The position numbers and the translations under genes are program-made. Shown here one piece after another: positions 17,472-29,033 of a DNA stretch of 64,000 bases (position 1 is its first letter; the number at the start of each line of letters is the position of its first letter). The stretch comes from Cupriavidus respiraculi (lineage in GTDB: Bacteria > Pseudomonadota > Gammaproteobacteria > Burkholderiales > Burkholderiaceae): NCBI RefSeq assembly GCF_914271545.1, contig NZ_CAJZAH010000002.1, positions 868,001 to 932,000 on the forward strand, read 5' to 3'. Under the pieces are notes generated by a model that saw only the letters and a program-made list of their open reading frames with translations, was not told the DNA's origin and searched no databases.

Positions 17472-18419
17472 TTATCGGGCTGGCTGCGCGGCAACCCGCG
17501 GCTTGACCGACAGCAGATAGATGCCGCCCATGACGAGCGCGCTGCCGACCAGCTGGACCCACGTCATGGGTTCGCCCAGCAGCCAGAATCCGAGGAACAG
17601 GGTCGATACCGGGCCGATCATGCCGGCCTGCGAGACCATCGGTGCGCCGATGCGCGCCACGGCCATCATGGTCATGGATACGGGCAACACGGTGCAGAAC
17701 ACGGCGTTGACCAGCGACAGCCACATCACCGGCGCGGGTTGCAGCAGTTCGGCCAGCGGGCGCCGCAGCACCAGGTACTGGATGATGCAGCAGGCGGTGG
17801 ACACGCACATCGCATACGCCACCAGGCGCAGCGAGCCGACCCGGCTGACCAGTTCGCCGCTGGCGATCAGATAGATCGCGTAGGTCAGCGCGCTGCCCAG
17901 CACCAGCGCACCGCCCAGCCATACCTGGCTGCCGCTCACGTCGAGATCGTGCACGAATACCAGCACGATGCCGGCATAGGCCAGCAGCAGCGACAGCCAC
18001 TGGCGAGCGCTGATCGGGCGTTTGAGCCAGAAGGCGGTCGCCAGCAGCACGAAGGACGGCGTCAGGAAGAGAATCAGCCGCTCCAGGCCCGCGGTGATGT
18101 ACTGGAGACCAATGAAATCGAGGAAGCTCGACAGGTAGTACCCGATAAAGCCCAGCATCACGATGCGGCCCCGGTCGGCCCACGACAGCGGGGGGAGCTT
18201 GCGCGACTGCCACCAGCCGATGGCCATGAACAGCGGCACGGCGAACAGCATGCGCAGCGTCAGCACCATCACCGCATCGACGTTGTAGCGGTACATCAGC
18301 TTGGCGACGATGGCCTTGCCGGAGAACAGCACCGCGCCGATGGCGGCGACGGCCAGCCCGGCGCGCTGCCCGGACACGGACGCGGCGGGAAGGGCAAGGG
18401 ATTTCTGGGAAGCGGACAC
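17472..18419 (-). CDS. EamA (DMT-superfamily) transporter
   Basis: 315 residues from a GTG start, ten hydrophobic segments in two EamA halves. Half 1 begins GLAVAAIGAVLFSGKAIVAK; half 2 ends LVGSALVMGGIYLLSVKPR. Such proteins export amino acids or other metabolites. An open frame runs back to 18551, but those 44 codons are Arg-rich and overlap the probable -10 TACAAT (18525-18530, minus), so the shorter start is preferred; no clear Shine-Dalgarno supports it. First gene of the minus cluster. Confidence 0.82.
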   Translation of the reverse strand: MSASQKSLALPAASVSGQRAGLAVAAIGAVLFSGKAIVAKLMYRYNVDAVMVLTLRMLFAVPLFMAIGWWQSRKLPPLSWADRGRIVMLGFIGYYLSSFLDFIGLQYITAGLERLILFLTPSFVLLATAFWLKRPISARQWLSLLLAYAGIVLVFVHDLDVSGSQVWLGGALVLGSALTYAIYLIASGELVSRVGSLRLVAYAMCVSTACCIIQYLVLRRPLAELLQPAPVMWLSLVNAVFCTVLPVSMTMMAVARIGAPMVSQAGMIGPVSTLFLGFWLLGEPMTWVQLVGSALVMGGIYLLSVKPRVAAQPAR

Positions 18420-18776
18420 GAGAGAAACGGAATGACTGCGAACGGAGTGGCGGCGCCACGCCGGGCGTGATCGGGCGGCATGGAGGTCAGCGCGCAGCGC
18501 CGAGGGGCGGCGCGCGACGCGACGATTGTATGCCAAAAGCCGCATGCGCATCGGCGGGCACCGGCGCGGGCGACGGAGCAGCGGTGCAGGCGGCGGCTTC
18601 CATTACAATCCCGCTCCATTGGAGTCGAAGGCTTCGTCGGCGGCGCGAGCCGCCTGCGCCGGTTTCGCGCACGATCGCGCTGGACGGCGCCTTCCCCTCT
18701 CTCGCCCCGTTGCCGCCCTTTCGCCGCCCTTTCGTCGCCCCTTTTGCTGCCCATTTCCCGCCGAGCCGCTACCGCC
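18420..18776. promoter_or_regulatory. 357-bp divergent promoter region (EamA cluster / upp)
   Basis: On the minus strand TACAAT at 18530-18525 fits a -10 for the EamA cluster. On the plus strand TACAAT at 18604-18609 fits a -10 for upp, leaving a leader of about 160 nt. Neither has a clear -35. I see no gene or other structure in the rest; it is GC-rich with C/T-rich stretches before upp. Confidence 0.4.
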
Positions 18777-19427
18777 ATGAAGCAAGACCCGCGCTTTCCC
18801 AACCTGTTCATCCTCGACCACCCGCTGATCCAGCACAAGCTGTCGCACATGCGGGATCGCGATACCTCGACGCGCACGTTCCGCGAGCTGCTGCGCGAGA
18901 TCACGCTGCTGATGGGCTATGAAATCACGCGCAGCCTGCCGCTGACCACGCGCCGCATCGAGACGCCGCTGGTCGAGCTGGACGCGCCGGTGATCGCGGG
19001 CAAGAAGCTGACCATCGTGCCGGTGCTGCGCGCCGGGGTCGGCATGAGCGACGGCCTGGTCGAGCTGATTCCGTCGGCGCGCATCGGCCATATCGGCGTG
19101 TACCGCGACGAGCAGCATCGCCCCGTGGAATACCTGGTGCGCCTGCCGGACGTAGAGGACCGCAGCTTCATCCTGTGCGATCCGATGGTGGCCACCGGCT
19201 ACTCGGCGGCCCATGCGGTCGACGTGCTCAAGCGCCGCGGCGTCAAGGACGAGGCCATCACGTTCGTGGCGCTGGTCGCCGCGCCCGAAGGCGTCGAAGT
19301 CTTCCAGAAGGCCCATCCCGGCGTGAAGCTTTATGTGGCATCGCTGGACAGCCATCTGGACAGCCATGCCTACATCATCCCGGGGCTCGGCGATGCCGGG
19401 GACCGGTTGTTCGGGACGAAGAACTGA
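18777..19427 (+). CDS. upp: Uracil phosphoribosyltransferase
   Basis: 216 residues, the family length. It makes UMP from uracil and PRPP in pyrimidine salvage. The PRPP loop is in [14 protein letters not shown] near residues 128-141 and the uracil-binding end reads [16 protein letters not shown] near 197-212. The ATG at 18777 gives the usual start [19 protein letters not shown]. It is single, with a nested palindromic repeat after it. Confidence 0.96.
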   Translation: MKQDPRFPNLFILDHPLIQHKLSHMRDRDTSTRTFRELLREITLLMGYEITRSLPLTTRRIETPLVELDAPVIAGKKLTIVPVLRAGVGMSDGLVELIPSARIGHIGVYRDEQHRPVEYLVRLPDVEDRSFILCDPMVATGYSAAHAVDVLKRRGVKDEAITFVALVAAPEGVEVFQKAHPGVKLYVASLDSHLDSHAYIIPGLGDAGDRLFGTKN

Positions 19428-19450
19428 GAAAACAGTCGCGCTTGGCGACC

Positions 19451-19575
19451 GGTCACCCTCACGCCCGGCCCTCTCCCGCTGGCGGGAGAGGGGAGGAACA
19501 CCGTCAGCCTGTGTATTGCAATCGGTTTGCTCCCCTCTCCCGCACGCGGGAGAGGGGACGGGGGTGAGGGTGACC
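19451..19575. repeat. 125-bp nested palindromic repeat
   Basis: Outer arms are a perfect 12-bp inverted repeat: GGTCACCCTCAC (19451-19462) and GTGAGGGTGACC (19564-19575). Inside are two hairpins with the same core: CCCTCTCCCGC with its complement (19469-19479/19482-19492, loop TG) and TCCCCTCTCCCGC with its complement (19531-19543/19546-19558, loop AC). The middle (19500-19530) is AT-richer. The shape is that of a REP/BIME- or MITE-like intergenic element. It lies between the convergent ends of upp and the HerA-like gene and may also end their transcripts. Confidence 0.85.
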
Positions 19576-19600
19576 GCCTGCCATCCCGCAAGCCCTCACA

Positions 19601-21121
19601 TCATCGCCGACCCTTCTTCCCCGTCCCCAGCAGACTTCCCAGCACCCCGCGTACCAGCTCGCGTCCCACCTGCGAGCCAACCGTACGCGCGGCCGTCTTG
19701 GCCATCGTCTCCAGAATCGAATCGCCCCGCCCGGTCTTGCCCGTGCCCTTGGTCAGCCCGCCGAACAGATCCCCTGCCTGATCCAGCCAGCCGCGCTCGC
19801 CCGCCTCCGCGTCCTGCGGCGCCGGTGCGGCTTCGCCCGCCGGCGCGGCCGCCCGGCCCTTGAGGCGCTCGTACGCCGACTCGCGGTCCACGGTCTTTTC
19901 GTAGGTTCCCGCCACCAGCGAGCCGGCGATCAACTGCTGCCGCTCCTGCTCGTCGATCGGGCCGATACGGCTGCCCGGGGGCAGGATCCACGCGCGCTCG
20001 GTCACCGTGGGCGTGCCCTTGGCGTCCAGCAGCGACACCAGCGCCTCGCCCACGCCGAGTTCCCCGATGGCGGTCTCCAGGTCCAGCTTCGGGTTCGCCC
20101 GCATCGTCGTCGCCGCGACCTTGACCGCCTTCTGGTCGCGCGGCGTGAAGGCCCGCAGCGCGTGCTGCACGCGGTTGCCGAGCTGCCCCAGCACGGTGTC
20201 CGGAATATCGACAGGGTTCTGCGTGACGAAGTACACGCCCACGCCCTTGGAGCGGATCAGCCGCACCACCTGCTCGATCTTGTCCAGCAGGGCCTTGGGC
20301 GCGTCGTTGAACAGCAGGTGCGCCTCGTCGAAGAAGAACACCAGCCGCGGCTTGTCCAGGTCGCCTGCCTCGGGCAGCTTCTCGAACAGCTCCGAGAGCA
20401 TCCACAGCAGGAAGGTCGCGTAGAGCCGGGGCGAATGCAGCAACTGGTCGGCGGCCAGGATATTGACCACGCCCATGCCCTTCTCGGTCTGCATGAAGTC
20501 GTCCAGGTTCAGCATCGGCTCGCCGAAGAACGCGTCCGCGCCCTGCGATTCGAGCGCGATCAGCCCGCGCTGAATGGCGCCGACCGACGCGGCCGAGATA
20601 TTGCCGTACTCGGTGGTGAACTGGCTGGCGTTCTCGCCCACGTGCTGCAGCATCGCGCGCAGGTCCTTGGCATCGAGCAGCAGCAGGCCGTTGGCGTCGG
20701 CGATGCGGAACACCAGGTTCAGCACGCCCTGCTGGGTATCGTTGAGCTCCAGCATCCGCGCGAGCAGCAGCGGGCCCATGTCCGACACGGTGGCGCGCAC
20801 GGGGTGGCCCTTCTTGCCGAACACGTCCCACAGCGTGGTCGGACAAGCACCCCACTGCGGCTCGGGCAGGCCCAGGTCGTCGAGCCGGGCCTTGAGCTTG
20901 TCCGACAGCTTGCCGGGCTGCGAGATGCCGGTCAGGTCGCCCTTGACGTCGGCCATGAACACCGGCACGCCCAGCCGCGAGAAGCCCTGCGCCAGCGTCT
21001 GCAGCGTCACGGTCTTGCCGGTGCCGGTGGCGCCGGTGATCAGGCCGTGCCGGTTGCCCATCTGGGGCAGCAGCGCGAGTTCTTGTTCGGCATTGCGGGC
21101 AATCACGATGGGGTCGGCCAT
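19601..21121 (-). CDS. yjgR: HerA-like P-loop ATPase, YjgR/DUF853 family
   Basis: 506 residues. Walker A is in [15 protein letters not shown] near residues 28-42 and Walker B in [12 protein letters not shown] near 260. The domain order fits the DUF853 helicase-like family, whose role is unknown; it is related to HerA/FtsK-type motors. The C-terminus (about 440-506) is linker-like and ends GKKGRR. It is divergent from yebC, and 310 bp of promoter DNA lie between. Confidence 0.9.
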   Translation of the reverse strand: MADPIVIARNAEQELALLPQMGNRHGLITGATGTGKTVTLQTLAQGFSRLGVPVFMADVKGDLTGISQPGKLSDKLKARLDDLGLPEPQWGACPTTLWDVFGKKGHPVRATVSDMGPLLLARMLELNDTQQGVLNLVFRIADANGLLLLDAKDLRAMLQHVGENASQFTTEYGNISAASVGAIQRGLIALESQGADAFFGEPMLNLDDFMQTEKGMGVVNILAADQLLHSPRLYATFLLWMLSELFEKLPEAGDLDKPRLVFFFDEAHLLFNDAPKALLDKIEQVVRLIRSKGVGVYFVTQNPVDIPDTVLGQLGNRVQHALRAFTPRDQKAVKVAATTMRANPKLDLETAIGELGVGEALVSLLDAKGTPTVTERAWILPPGSRIGPIDEQERQQLIAGSLVAGTYEKTVDRESAYERLKGRAAAPAGEAAPAPQDAEAGERGWLDQAGDLFGGLTKGTGKTGRGDSILETMAKTAARTVGSQVGRELVRGVLGSLLGTGKKGRR

Positions 21122-21242
21122 GGCGGGTCAGGTTGCTCTGTGGTGGACGGGGAACGGGCAGCGGCACGGCCGGCTGGCCGCGAGCGCCCGCGACGCGCCG
21201 GAAATCGCCGTCTCGGGCGGCCGGCGGCGCAGGGGCGCGTGA

Positions 21243-21263
21243 TAAAATCTCCGGCCGATTATA
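21243..21263. promoter_or_regulatory. Overlapping divergent promoters (yjgR / yebC)
   Basis: Plus-strand TAAAAT at 21243-21248 and minus-strand TATAAT at 21263-21258 lie ten bases apart in the 310-bp gap 21122-21431. They fit -10 boxes for yebC and for the HerA-like gene. No clear -35 on either strand. Nothing else is seen in the gap. Confidence 0.4.
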
Positions 21264-21431
21264 GCCAGCGGCAAGCCGGACCAGCAGCACCATGACGGGT
21301 CCCCTTGCCGGGCGCGCGGGGCATCCGGTGCCCATGCCGCGCCAGCGCATCGTACTTTGGCAGACAGCGGCCAGGCCGCACCCGTCCCGCCCTTACGCAC
21401 ACATCGCAGGTATTCCGCTTCGGAGAGAATC

Positions 21432-22157
21432 ATGGCCGGTCATTCCAAATGGGCCAATATCAAACATAAGAAAGCCGCCGCCGACGCCAAGCGCGGCAAG
21501 ATCTGGACCCGCCTGATCAAGGAAATCACCGTGGCCGCCAAGCTCGGCGGCGGTGATCCCGACTCCAATCCGCGGCTGCGCCTGTCCATGGACAAGGCGA
21601 TGGACGCGAACATGCCCAAGGACAATATCCAGCGCGCGATCCAGCGTGGCGTGGGCGGGCTCGAGGGCGCCAACTACGAGGAAATCCGCTACGAGGGCTA
21701 CGGCCTGTCCGGCGCGGCCATCATCGTCGACTGCCTGACCGACAACCGCACGCGCACCGTCGCCGAAGTGCGCCACGCCTTCTCGAAGCACGGCGGCAAC
21801 ATGGGCACCGAAGGCTCGGTCGCCTTCATGTTCACGCATTGCGGCCAGTTCCTGTTCGGCCCGGGCACGCCCGAGGACAAGCTGATGGAAGCGGCGCTCG
21901 AAGCCGGCGCCGACGACGTGGTGACGAACGACGACGGCTCCATCGAGGTGCTGTGCCCGCCCAACGACTTCGGCACGGTCAAGGCCGCGCTGGAAGCCGC
22001 CGGCTTCAAGGCCGAGCTGGCCGACGTCATCATGAAGCCGCAGAACGAGGTGGTCTTCACCGGCGACGACGCGGCCAGGATGCAGAAGCTGCTCGACGCC
22101 ATCGAAAACCTGGACGACGTGCAGGAAGTCTTTACCAACGCGGTGATCGAGGACTGA
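21432..22157 (+). CDS. yebC: YebC/PmpR-family regulator or translation factor
   Basis: 241 residues of the TACO1/YebC family, full length. The start [22 protein letters not shown] (first residues) is almost invariant in the family; FTNAVIED at the end is typical too. Members act as DNA-binding regulators and, by recent work on the family, help ribosomes through proline runs. GGAGAGAATC precedes the ATG. First gene of the long plus-strand run to rng. Confidence 0.95.
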   Translation: MAGHSKWANIKHKKAAADAKRGKIWTRLIKEITVAAKLGGGDPDSNPRLRLSMDKAMDANMPKDNIQRAIQRGVGGLEGANYEEIRYEGYGLSGAAIIVDCLTDNRTRTVAEVRHAFSKHGGNMGTEGSVAFMFTHCGQFLFGPGTPEDKLMEAALEAGADDVVTNDDGSIEVLCPPNDFGTVKAALEAAGFKAELADVIMKPQNEVVFTGDDAARMQKLLDAIENLDDVQEVFTNAVIED

Positions 22158-22262
22158 CGGTCCCCGGCGCTTCGTTCTGCATCACCCTACCGCGGCGTGC
22201 CGCGATCCGCTTCGCCGGGTCCGGCCGCCGCTTCGCATGCGACTCTTTTCTGGCAGTGGATC

Positions 22263-23531
22263 ATGAAAGTATTGGTTGTCGGCTCCGGCGGACGTGAACA
22301 CGCGCTGGCCTGGAAACTGGCCCAGTCCCCCAAGGTGCAGGTCGTCTACGTGGCGCCCGGCAATGGCGGCACGGCGCTCGACAAGCGCCTGCAGAACATT
22401 CCGCTGACCGACCCCGAGGTGCTGGCCGCCTTCGCCGAGCGCGAAGGGGTCCACTTCACCGTGGTCGGTCCCGAGGCCCCGCTGGCCGCCGGCATCGTCG
22501 ACATCTTCCGCGCCAAGGGCCTGCGCATCTTCGGGCCGACGAAGGCCGCGGCGCAGCTCGAATCGTCGAAGGACTTTGCCAAGGCGTTCATGCAGCGCCA
22601 CCAGATCCCGACGGCCGCCTACCAGACCTTCACCGATGCCGCGCAGGCGCATGCCTATATCGACGCGCAGGGCGCGCCGATCGTGATCAAGGCCGACGGC
22701 CTGGCCGCCGGCAAGGGCGTGGTGGTCGCCACCACGCTGGAAGAGGCCCACGGCGCGGTCGACATGATGCTGGCCGACAACAAGCTGGGCGATGCCGGCG
22801 CGCGCGTGGTGATCGAGCAGTTCCTGGAAGGCGAGGAAGCGAGCTTCATCGTGCTGGTCGACGGCAACAACGTGCTCGCGCTGGCCACCAGCCAGGACCA
22901 CAAGCGCCTGCTGGACGGCGACGCCGGCCCGAACACCGGCGGCATGGGCGCGTACTCCCCGGCCCCGGTGGTCACCCCCGCCCTGCACGCGCGGGTGCTG
23001 CGCGAGATCATCATGCCGACGGTGCGCGGCATGGAGAAGGACGGTATTCCGTACACCGGCTTCCTGTACGCCGGCCTGATGATCGACAAGGAAGGCACGC
23101 CGCGCACGCTGGAATTCAACTGCCGCATGGGCGATCCCGAAACCCAGCCCATCATGGCGCGCCTGAAGACCGACCTGTTCGACGTGATGGAGCATGCCGT
23201 GAACGGCAAGCTCGACAGCATCGAACTGGACTGGGACCGCCGCACCGCCCTGGGCGTGGTGATGGCCGCCCACGGCTATCCGGATTCCCCGCGCAAGGGC
23301 GACGCCATCACCGGCATTCCGGCCGAGACCGACGACAGCGTGACGTTCCACGCCGGCACCACGCTGGCCGACGGCACGCTGCGCACCTCGGGCGGCCGCG
23401 TGCTGTGCGTGGTGGGTCTGGCAGATACGGTCCGGGCCGCGCAGCGCGCGGCCTATGCCGCCATCGAGCAGATCCAGTTCGACGGCATGCAGTACCGCAC
23501 CGATATCGGCTACCGCGCCATCAAGCGCTGA
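22263..23531 (+). CDS. purD: Phosphoribosylamine-glycine ligase
   Basis: 422 residues, normal length. Second step of purine synthesis: phosphoribosylamine plus glycine and ATP give GAR. Seen: KVLVVGSGGREHALAWKL at the N-terminus, ATP-grasp loop VIKADGLAAGKGVVVA near 142-157, metal-binding LEFNCRMGDPETQ near 285. It begins 105 bp after yebC. No fusion with purN or purM. Confidence 0.97.
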   Translation: MKVLVVGSGGREHALAWKLAQSPKVQVVYVAPGNGGTALDKRLQNIPLTDPEVLAAFAEREGVHFTVVGPEAPLAAGIVDIFRAKGLRIFGPTKAAAQLESSKDFAKAFMQRHQIPTAAYQTFTDAAQAHAYIDAQGAPIVIKADGLAAGKGVVVATTLEEAHGAVDMMLADNKLGDAGARVVIEQFLEGEEASFIVLVDGNNVLALATSQDHKRLLDGDAGPNTGGMGAYSPAPVVTPALHARVLREIIMPTVRGMEKDGIPYTGFLYAGLMIDKEGTPRTLEFNCRMGDPETQPIMARLKTDLFDVMEHAVNGKLDSIELDWDRRTALGVVMAAHGYPDSPRKGDAITGIPAETDDSVTFHAGTTLADGTLRTSGGRVLCVVGLADTVRAAQRAAYAAIEQIQFDGMQYRTDIGYRAIKR

Positions 23532-23587
23532 TCGTGTCGTGGCGCAGGTCGGCGGATGCGGGGAAAACCCCTGCATCCGTCACCCAG

Positions 23588-23593
23588 TACAAT
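23588..23593 (+). promoter_or_regulatory. Possible -10 upstream of hemF
   Basis: TACAAT in the 170-bp purD-hemF gap, about 108 bp before the hemF start. The same hexamer stands before maf, upp and the TM2 gene. No -35 match was found. Confidence 0.3.
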
Positions 23594-23701
23594 GACAGCG
23601 CCGTGACGTCGCCATGACGGCGGTGCATCGGCTCGCGTGCCGGCCGTCTTCGATGGCGACCGGTCCGGCCATGCCGGCCTTTTGATCCCGATCCGCACAC
23701 C

Positions 23702-24613
23702 ATGATCGATTCCCAGGCAGTCCGTGCCTACCTGCTCGGTCTTCAGGACCGCATCACCGACGCAGTCGCCGCCATCGACGGACAGCCGTTCGCCACCGAT
23801 GCCTGGGAGAAGCCCCCCACCGAACGGCTGCGCGGCAGCGGCCGCACGCGCATCCTCGAGGAAGGCGCGGTGATGGAGCGGGCGGGCGTGGGCTTCTCGC
23901 ACGTGATGGGCGACACGCTGCCGCCCTCCGCCACGGCCAACCGGCCTGAACTGGCGGGCCGCAGCTTCGAAGCCATGGGCGTGTCGCTGGTGTTCCACCC
24001 CCGCAATCCGTACGTGCCCACGGTCCATATGAACGTGCGCTGCTTCCTGGCGGTCAAGCCGGACTCGGAGCCGGTCTGGTGGTTCGGCGGCGGCATGGAC
24101 CTGACGCCCTACTATGGCCAGGCCGAGGACTGCGGGCATTTCCACCGCACCTGCAAGGACGCGCTCGACCCGTTCGGCACCGACCTCTATCCCCGCTTCA
24201 AGCAGTGGTGCGACGAGTACTTCTACCTGAAGCACCGCGGCGAGGCGCGCGGCATCGGCGGCGTGTTCTTCGACGACTTCCAGGCGCTCGGCTTCGAGCG
24301 CAGCTTCGCGATGATGCGCGCGGTGGGCGATGCCTTCCTGCCCGCCTACCTGCCCATCCTCGCGTCCCGCAAGGACCAGCCGTACGGCGAACGCGAGCGC
24401 GACTTCCAGGCCTACCGGCGGGGGCGCTATGTCGAATTCAACCTGGTGTTCGACCGCGGCACGCTGTTCGGCCTGCAGTCGGGCGGGCGCACCGAATCGA
24501 TCCTGATGTCGATGCCGCCGCGCGCCGCGTGGCGCTACGACTGGCAGCCGCAGCCCGGCAGCGCGGAGGCGGCGTTGTACACCGACTACCTGCCCGCGCG
24601 CGACTGGGTGTGA
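23702..24613 (+). CDS. hemF: Coproporphyrinogen III oxidase, oxygen-dependent
   Basis: 303 residues, family length. Converts coproporphyrinogen III to protoporphyrinogen IX with O2 in haem synthesis. Seen: [23 protein letters not shown] near 90-112 (in part), [10 protein letters not shown] near 128, [15 protein letters not shown] near 180, [18 protein letters not shown] near 246. The dimer-interface and active-site stretches are intact. It is followed by nadD 11 bp on. Confidence 0.97.
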   Translation: MIDSQAVRAYLLGLQDRITDAVAAIDGQPFATDAWEKPPTERLRGSGRTRILEEGAVMERAGVGFSHVMGDTLPPSATANRPELAGRSFEAMGVSLVFHPRNPYVPTVHMNVRCFLAVKPDSEPVWWFGGGMDLTPYYGQAEDCGHFHRTCKDALDPFGTDLYPRFKQWCDEYFYLKHRGEARGIGGVFFDDFQALGFERSFAMMRAVGDAFLPAYLPILASRKDQPYGERERDFQAYRRGRYVEFNLVFDRGTLFGLQSGGRTESILMSMPPRAAWRYDWQPQPGSAEAALYTDYLPARDWV

Positions 24614-24624
24614 AGCGCGCATCC

Positions 24625-25341
24625 ATGGACCGCAATCCTTCGAGCCCCGCGCCCGCCGGCGCGCCCGAAAACCCGGCTCCCTCCCGGCCCTACCGCCTGG
24701 GCATCCTCGGCGGCACCTTCGATCCGCCCCATGTCGGCCATCTGGCGCTGGCGCGGCTCTATATCGGCCATCTCGGACTGGACGAACTGGTGTGGATCCC
24801 CACCGGCCAGTCGTGGCAGAAGGGCGCCGACGTAACCCCGGCGAGCGATCGCCTGGCCATGACGGAACTGGCGGCCGCGGCGCTGGCGGACGCGCCGGCG
24901 CGGGTCCATGTCAGCCGCATGGAAGTGGACCGCGCCGGCCCCAGCTACACCGTCGATACGGTACGGCAGTTGCGCGAGCAATACGGGCCGGCCACCTCGC
25001 TGGCCTGGCTGATGGGCGCCGACCAATTGCTGCGCCTCGATACCTGGCACGGCTGGCAAGACCTGTTCGACTACGTGCACCTGTGCGTGGCCACGCGACC
25101 CGGTTTCGACCTCGCGCAACTGGACGGTCCGGTGCGGGAAGCACTGGGCGCGCGGCAGGCGGACACCCGCCTGATACAATCCACGCCCTCCGGCAGGATG
25201 TGGATCGACCAGACGCTAGCCGTCGACCTCTCCTCCACCGCCCTGCGCCAGCGCCTCGCCGCCGGCGCGCCGGCGGATGACCAACTCCCCCCGGGCGTGG
25301 CAAACTACATTGCCGCCCACGGTCTCTATCGCCATGGCTGA
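24625..25341 (+). CDS. nadD: Nicotinate-nucleotide adenylyltransferase
   Basis: 238 residues. Joins nicotinate mononucleotide and ATP to NaAD in NAD synthesis. The nucleotidyltransferase motif GGTFDPPHVGH is near residue 31 and the C-terminal SSTALRQRL near 208. The first 24 residues are Pro/Ala-rich and precede the core (YRLGILGG); a GTG at 24610 just ahead, overlapping hemF, is an alternative start. Upstream of rsfS in the usual beta-proteobacterial order. Confidence 0.95.
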   Translation: MDRNPSSPAPAGAPENPAPSRPYRLGILGGTFDPPHVGHLALARLYIGHLGLDELVWIPTGQSWQKGADVTPASDRLAMTELAAAALADAPARVHVSRMEVDRAGPSYTVDTVRQLREQYGPATSLAWLMGADQLLRLDTWHGWQDLFDYVHLCVATRPGFDLAQLDGPVREALGARQADTRLIQSTPSGRMWIDQTLAVDLSSTALRQRLAAGAPADDQLPPGVANYIAAHGLYRHG

Positions 25342-25399
25342 ACAGCGCGGGCGGCAAGGGCCAGAGCCCGCAACCGATCACAGCTGAAAGAACAACCAC

Positions 25400-26158
25400 A
25401 TGGATATTCGCAAACTGCAGCGCGCCATCGTCGACGGCCTCGAAGATGTCAAGGCGCAGGACATCAAGGTCTTCGACACCTCCCACCTGACGGAGCTGTT
25501 CGACCGTGTGGTGATCGCCAGCGGCACCTCGAACCGCCAGACCAAGGCGCTCGCCGCCTCCGTGCGCGATACGGTCAAGGACGCCGGCGGCCATATCGTG
25601 GCGGTCGAGGGCCTGGAAACCGGCGAGTGGGTGCTTGTCGATTGCGGCGACGCGGTCGTGCATATCCTGCAGCCGCAACTGCGCCTGTACTACAACCTCG
25701 AGGAAATCTGGGGCGACAAGCCGGTGCGCATCAAGCTGGCCTCTGCCCGTGGCCTGGCCAAGGCCAGCGAGCCGATGGACGGCGAAGACGATGACGCGCC
25801 GCGCCCGCGCACCCGCCGCGCCGTGGGCGAGCGCCCGTCGCTGGCGCGCCTGCCCGAAGGCATGAAGGAACCCTCCCCGCCGATGGGCCACGAGGATACC
25901 GACCCGGACGCCATCGCCACCATCCGCAAGCCGGCGCGCACGCGCACCACCAGCAGCAGCGGCGCCGCGCCTTCGCGCACGGCAGCGGCCAAGTCGGCGC
26001 CGCGCAAGACGGCCGCCACCGGCACGGCGCGCAAGACCGCCACCAAGGCCACGGCCAAGACGGCGGGCAAGACGGCCACCAAGACCGCGGCGAAAACCGC
26101 CACCAAGTCCGCCGCCAAGACCGCCGCGCCGCGCAAGCGCACCACGCGTTCGGCCTGA
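25400..26158 (+). CDS. rsfS: Ribosome silencing factor RsfS with Lys/Ala-rich tail
   Basis: 252 residues, about twice the family length. Residues 1-120 are the RsfS/iojap domain ([30 protein letters not shown] near 80; [10 protein letters not shown] near 98), which binds L14 and blocks subunit joining in slow growth. Residues about 130-252 are a low-complexity tail: first acidic/Arg/Pro stretches, then Lys-Thr-Ala repeats of the KTAAKTATK kind, as in bacterial histone-H1-like proteins. The tail keeps the same reading frame and codon bias, so it looks real. Confidence 0.93.
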   Translation: MDIRKLQRAIVDGLEDVKAQDIKVFDTSHLTELFDRVVIASGTSNRQTKALAASVRDTVKDAGGHIVAVEGLETGEWVLVDCGDAVVHILQPQLRLYYNLEEIWGDKPVRIKLASARGLAKASEPMDGEDDDAPRPRTRRAVGERPSLARLPEGMKEPSPPMGHEDTDPDAIATIRKPARTRTTSSSGAAPSRTAAAKSAPRKTAATGTARKTATKATAKTAGKTATKTAAKTATKSAAKTAAPRKRTTRSA

Positions 26159-26219
26159 GGCCGGCGGCACATGCGGGAAAACGGCATCTTCGGCATCCGG
26201 CCGGCACGAGCATGACACC

Positions 26220-26690
26220 ATGCAACTGCTGATCGTCGCGGTGGGCCACAAGATGCCAGGCTGGATCGAGGCCGGCTTCGCCGAGTATGCCAAGCGCATG
26301 CCGCCGGAGTTGCGCATCGAACTGCGCGAGATCAAGCCCGAGACCCGCTCCTCCAGCAACAACGCCGCCACCGTGATGCAACGCGAGGCGGCGCGCATCG
26401 AGGCCGCGCTGCCGCGGCAATGCCGCATCGTCGCGCTCGACGAGCGCGGCCGCGATCTCACCACCGTGCAGCTGGCCGAACAGCTCACCGGCTGGCAGCG
26501 CGAAGGCGGCGATGTCGCCTTCGTGATCGGTGGCGCGGACGGGCTCGATCCGTCCATCAAGTCGCGCGCCAACACCCTGCTGCGCCTCTCCAGCCTGACC
26601 CTGCCGCATGGCATGGTCCGCGTGCTGCTCGCCGAGCAGCTCTACCGGGCCTGGTCGGTCACGCAGAACCACCCCTACCATCGCGCCTGA
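26220..26690 (+). CDS. rlmH: 23S rRNA (pseudouridine1915-N3) methyltransferase
   Basis: 156 residues, exact family length. SPOUT methyltransferase that methylates pseudouridine 1915 of 23S rRNA. Seen: [15 protein letters not shown] at the start, [10 protein letters not shown] near 102 (AdoMet knot), and the conserved end [15 protein letters not shown]. It follows rsfS by 61 bp. Confidence 0.97.
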   Translation: MQLLIVAVGHKMPGWIEAGFAEYAKRMPPELRIELREIKPETRSSSNNAATVMQREAARIEAALPRQCRIVALDERGRDLTTVQLAEQLTGWQREGGDVAFVIGGADGLDPSIKSRANTLLRLSSLTLPHGMVRVLLAEQLYRAWSVTQNHPYHRA

Positions 26691-26736
26691 ATTCCCGCAT
26701 GCCGGCGCCGCCCCGCGCCGGCATGCGCTCCCGCGC

Positions 26737-26764
26737 TTGCGGTGCACTAGGCCACGCGTACAAT
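26737..26764 (+). promoter_or_regulatory. Promoter upstream of maf-rng
   Basis: TTGCGG (26737-26742), 16-bp spacer, TACAAT (26759-26764). It lies about 94 bp before the maf start, in the widest gap (167 bp) of the rsfS-rng run, and could drive maf and rng. Confidence 0.5.
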
Positions 26765-26857
26765 GCGACTCATCCGGCCAGCGCCATCGCGACGCGAGGC
26801 GCGGCATTGCGGCATCGCGATGCCGCCCGGCCATCCCGCTGACTTCCGCCATCCGCC

Positions 26858-27463
26858 GTGATCCATCCCTACGTCTATCTCGCCTCCCAGAGCCCGCGCC
26901 GGCGCGAACTGCTGAGCCAGCTCGGCGTCAGCTTCGAACTGCTTCTCGCCGATGACGACGAGGATGCCGAGGCGCTCGAAGCCGTGCTGCCGGGTGAAAC
27001 GCCCGACGACTATGTCCAACGCGTGTGCGCGCTGAAGGCCGAGGCCGCGCTGCGGCGCCGCGAACGGCGCGCGCTGCCGGAGGCGCCGATCCTGACGTCG
27101 GACACGACGGTGTGCCTCGGCGGCGCGATCCTGGGCAAGCCCGACGATGCCGACCACGCCACGCGCATGCTGACCGCGCTTTCCGGCATGACGCACCGCG
27201 TGCTGACCGCCGTCACCGTGGTCTCGACCTTCGGCGCCCACCACGCGCTGTCCGTTTCCGAGGTCACCTTCCGCCCGATGGACGAGGACGAAATCGCGCG
27301 CTACGTGGCCAGCGGCGAGCCCGTCGGCAAGGCCGGCGCATACGGCATCCAGGGCCGCGCCGCCGAGTTCGTGCAACGGATCGCGGGTAGCTATTCGGGT
27401 ATCATGGGTCTGCCCCTGTTCGAGACGGCCGCGCTGCTGCGACAGGCGCGGCTGCGGTTCTGA
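26858..27463 (+). CDS. maf: Maf-like nucleotide pyrophosphatase
   Basis: 201 residues from a GTG start. House-cleaning NTP pyrophosphatase of the Maf/YhdE type (dTTP/UTP class by its motif set). Seen: [14 protein letters not shown] at residues 5-18, SDTTVCLGG near 81, and [20 protein letters not shown] near 160-179. The GTG gives the conserved start immediately. rng follows 16 bp on. Confidence 0.93.
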   Translation: MIHPYVYLASQSPRRRELLSQLGVSFELLLADDDEDAEALEAVLPGETPDDYVQRVCALKAEAALRRRERRALPEAPILTSDTTVCLGGAILGKPDDADHATRMLTALSGMTHRVLTAVTVVSTFGAHHALSVSEVTFRPMDEDEIARYVASGEPVGKAGAYGIQGRAAEFVQRIAGSYSGIMGLPLFETAALLRQARLRF

Positions 27464-27479
27464 CCGGCGGCCTCCTCCT

Positions 27480-28943
<1,464 letters not shown>

Positions 28944-29033
28944 TGGCGCCCCCGGTCTCGGGGTAAGCCCTCCGCGCGGCCCGTGGCCGCGTCCGCTATA
29001 ACGGAATCAGCAAGCCCGACGACAGGAGCGACG

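Noticed and set aside
18420-18551. Longer EamA protein starting at 18551
   Set aside because: The extra residues are Arg-rich, have no membrane character and include the likely promoter of the gene.
25175-25180. TACAAT inside the end of nadD as a promoter for rsfS
   Set aside because: It is 220 bp from rsfS, inside coding DNA, with no -35. Too weak to annotate.
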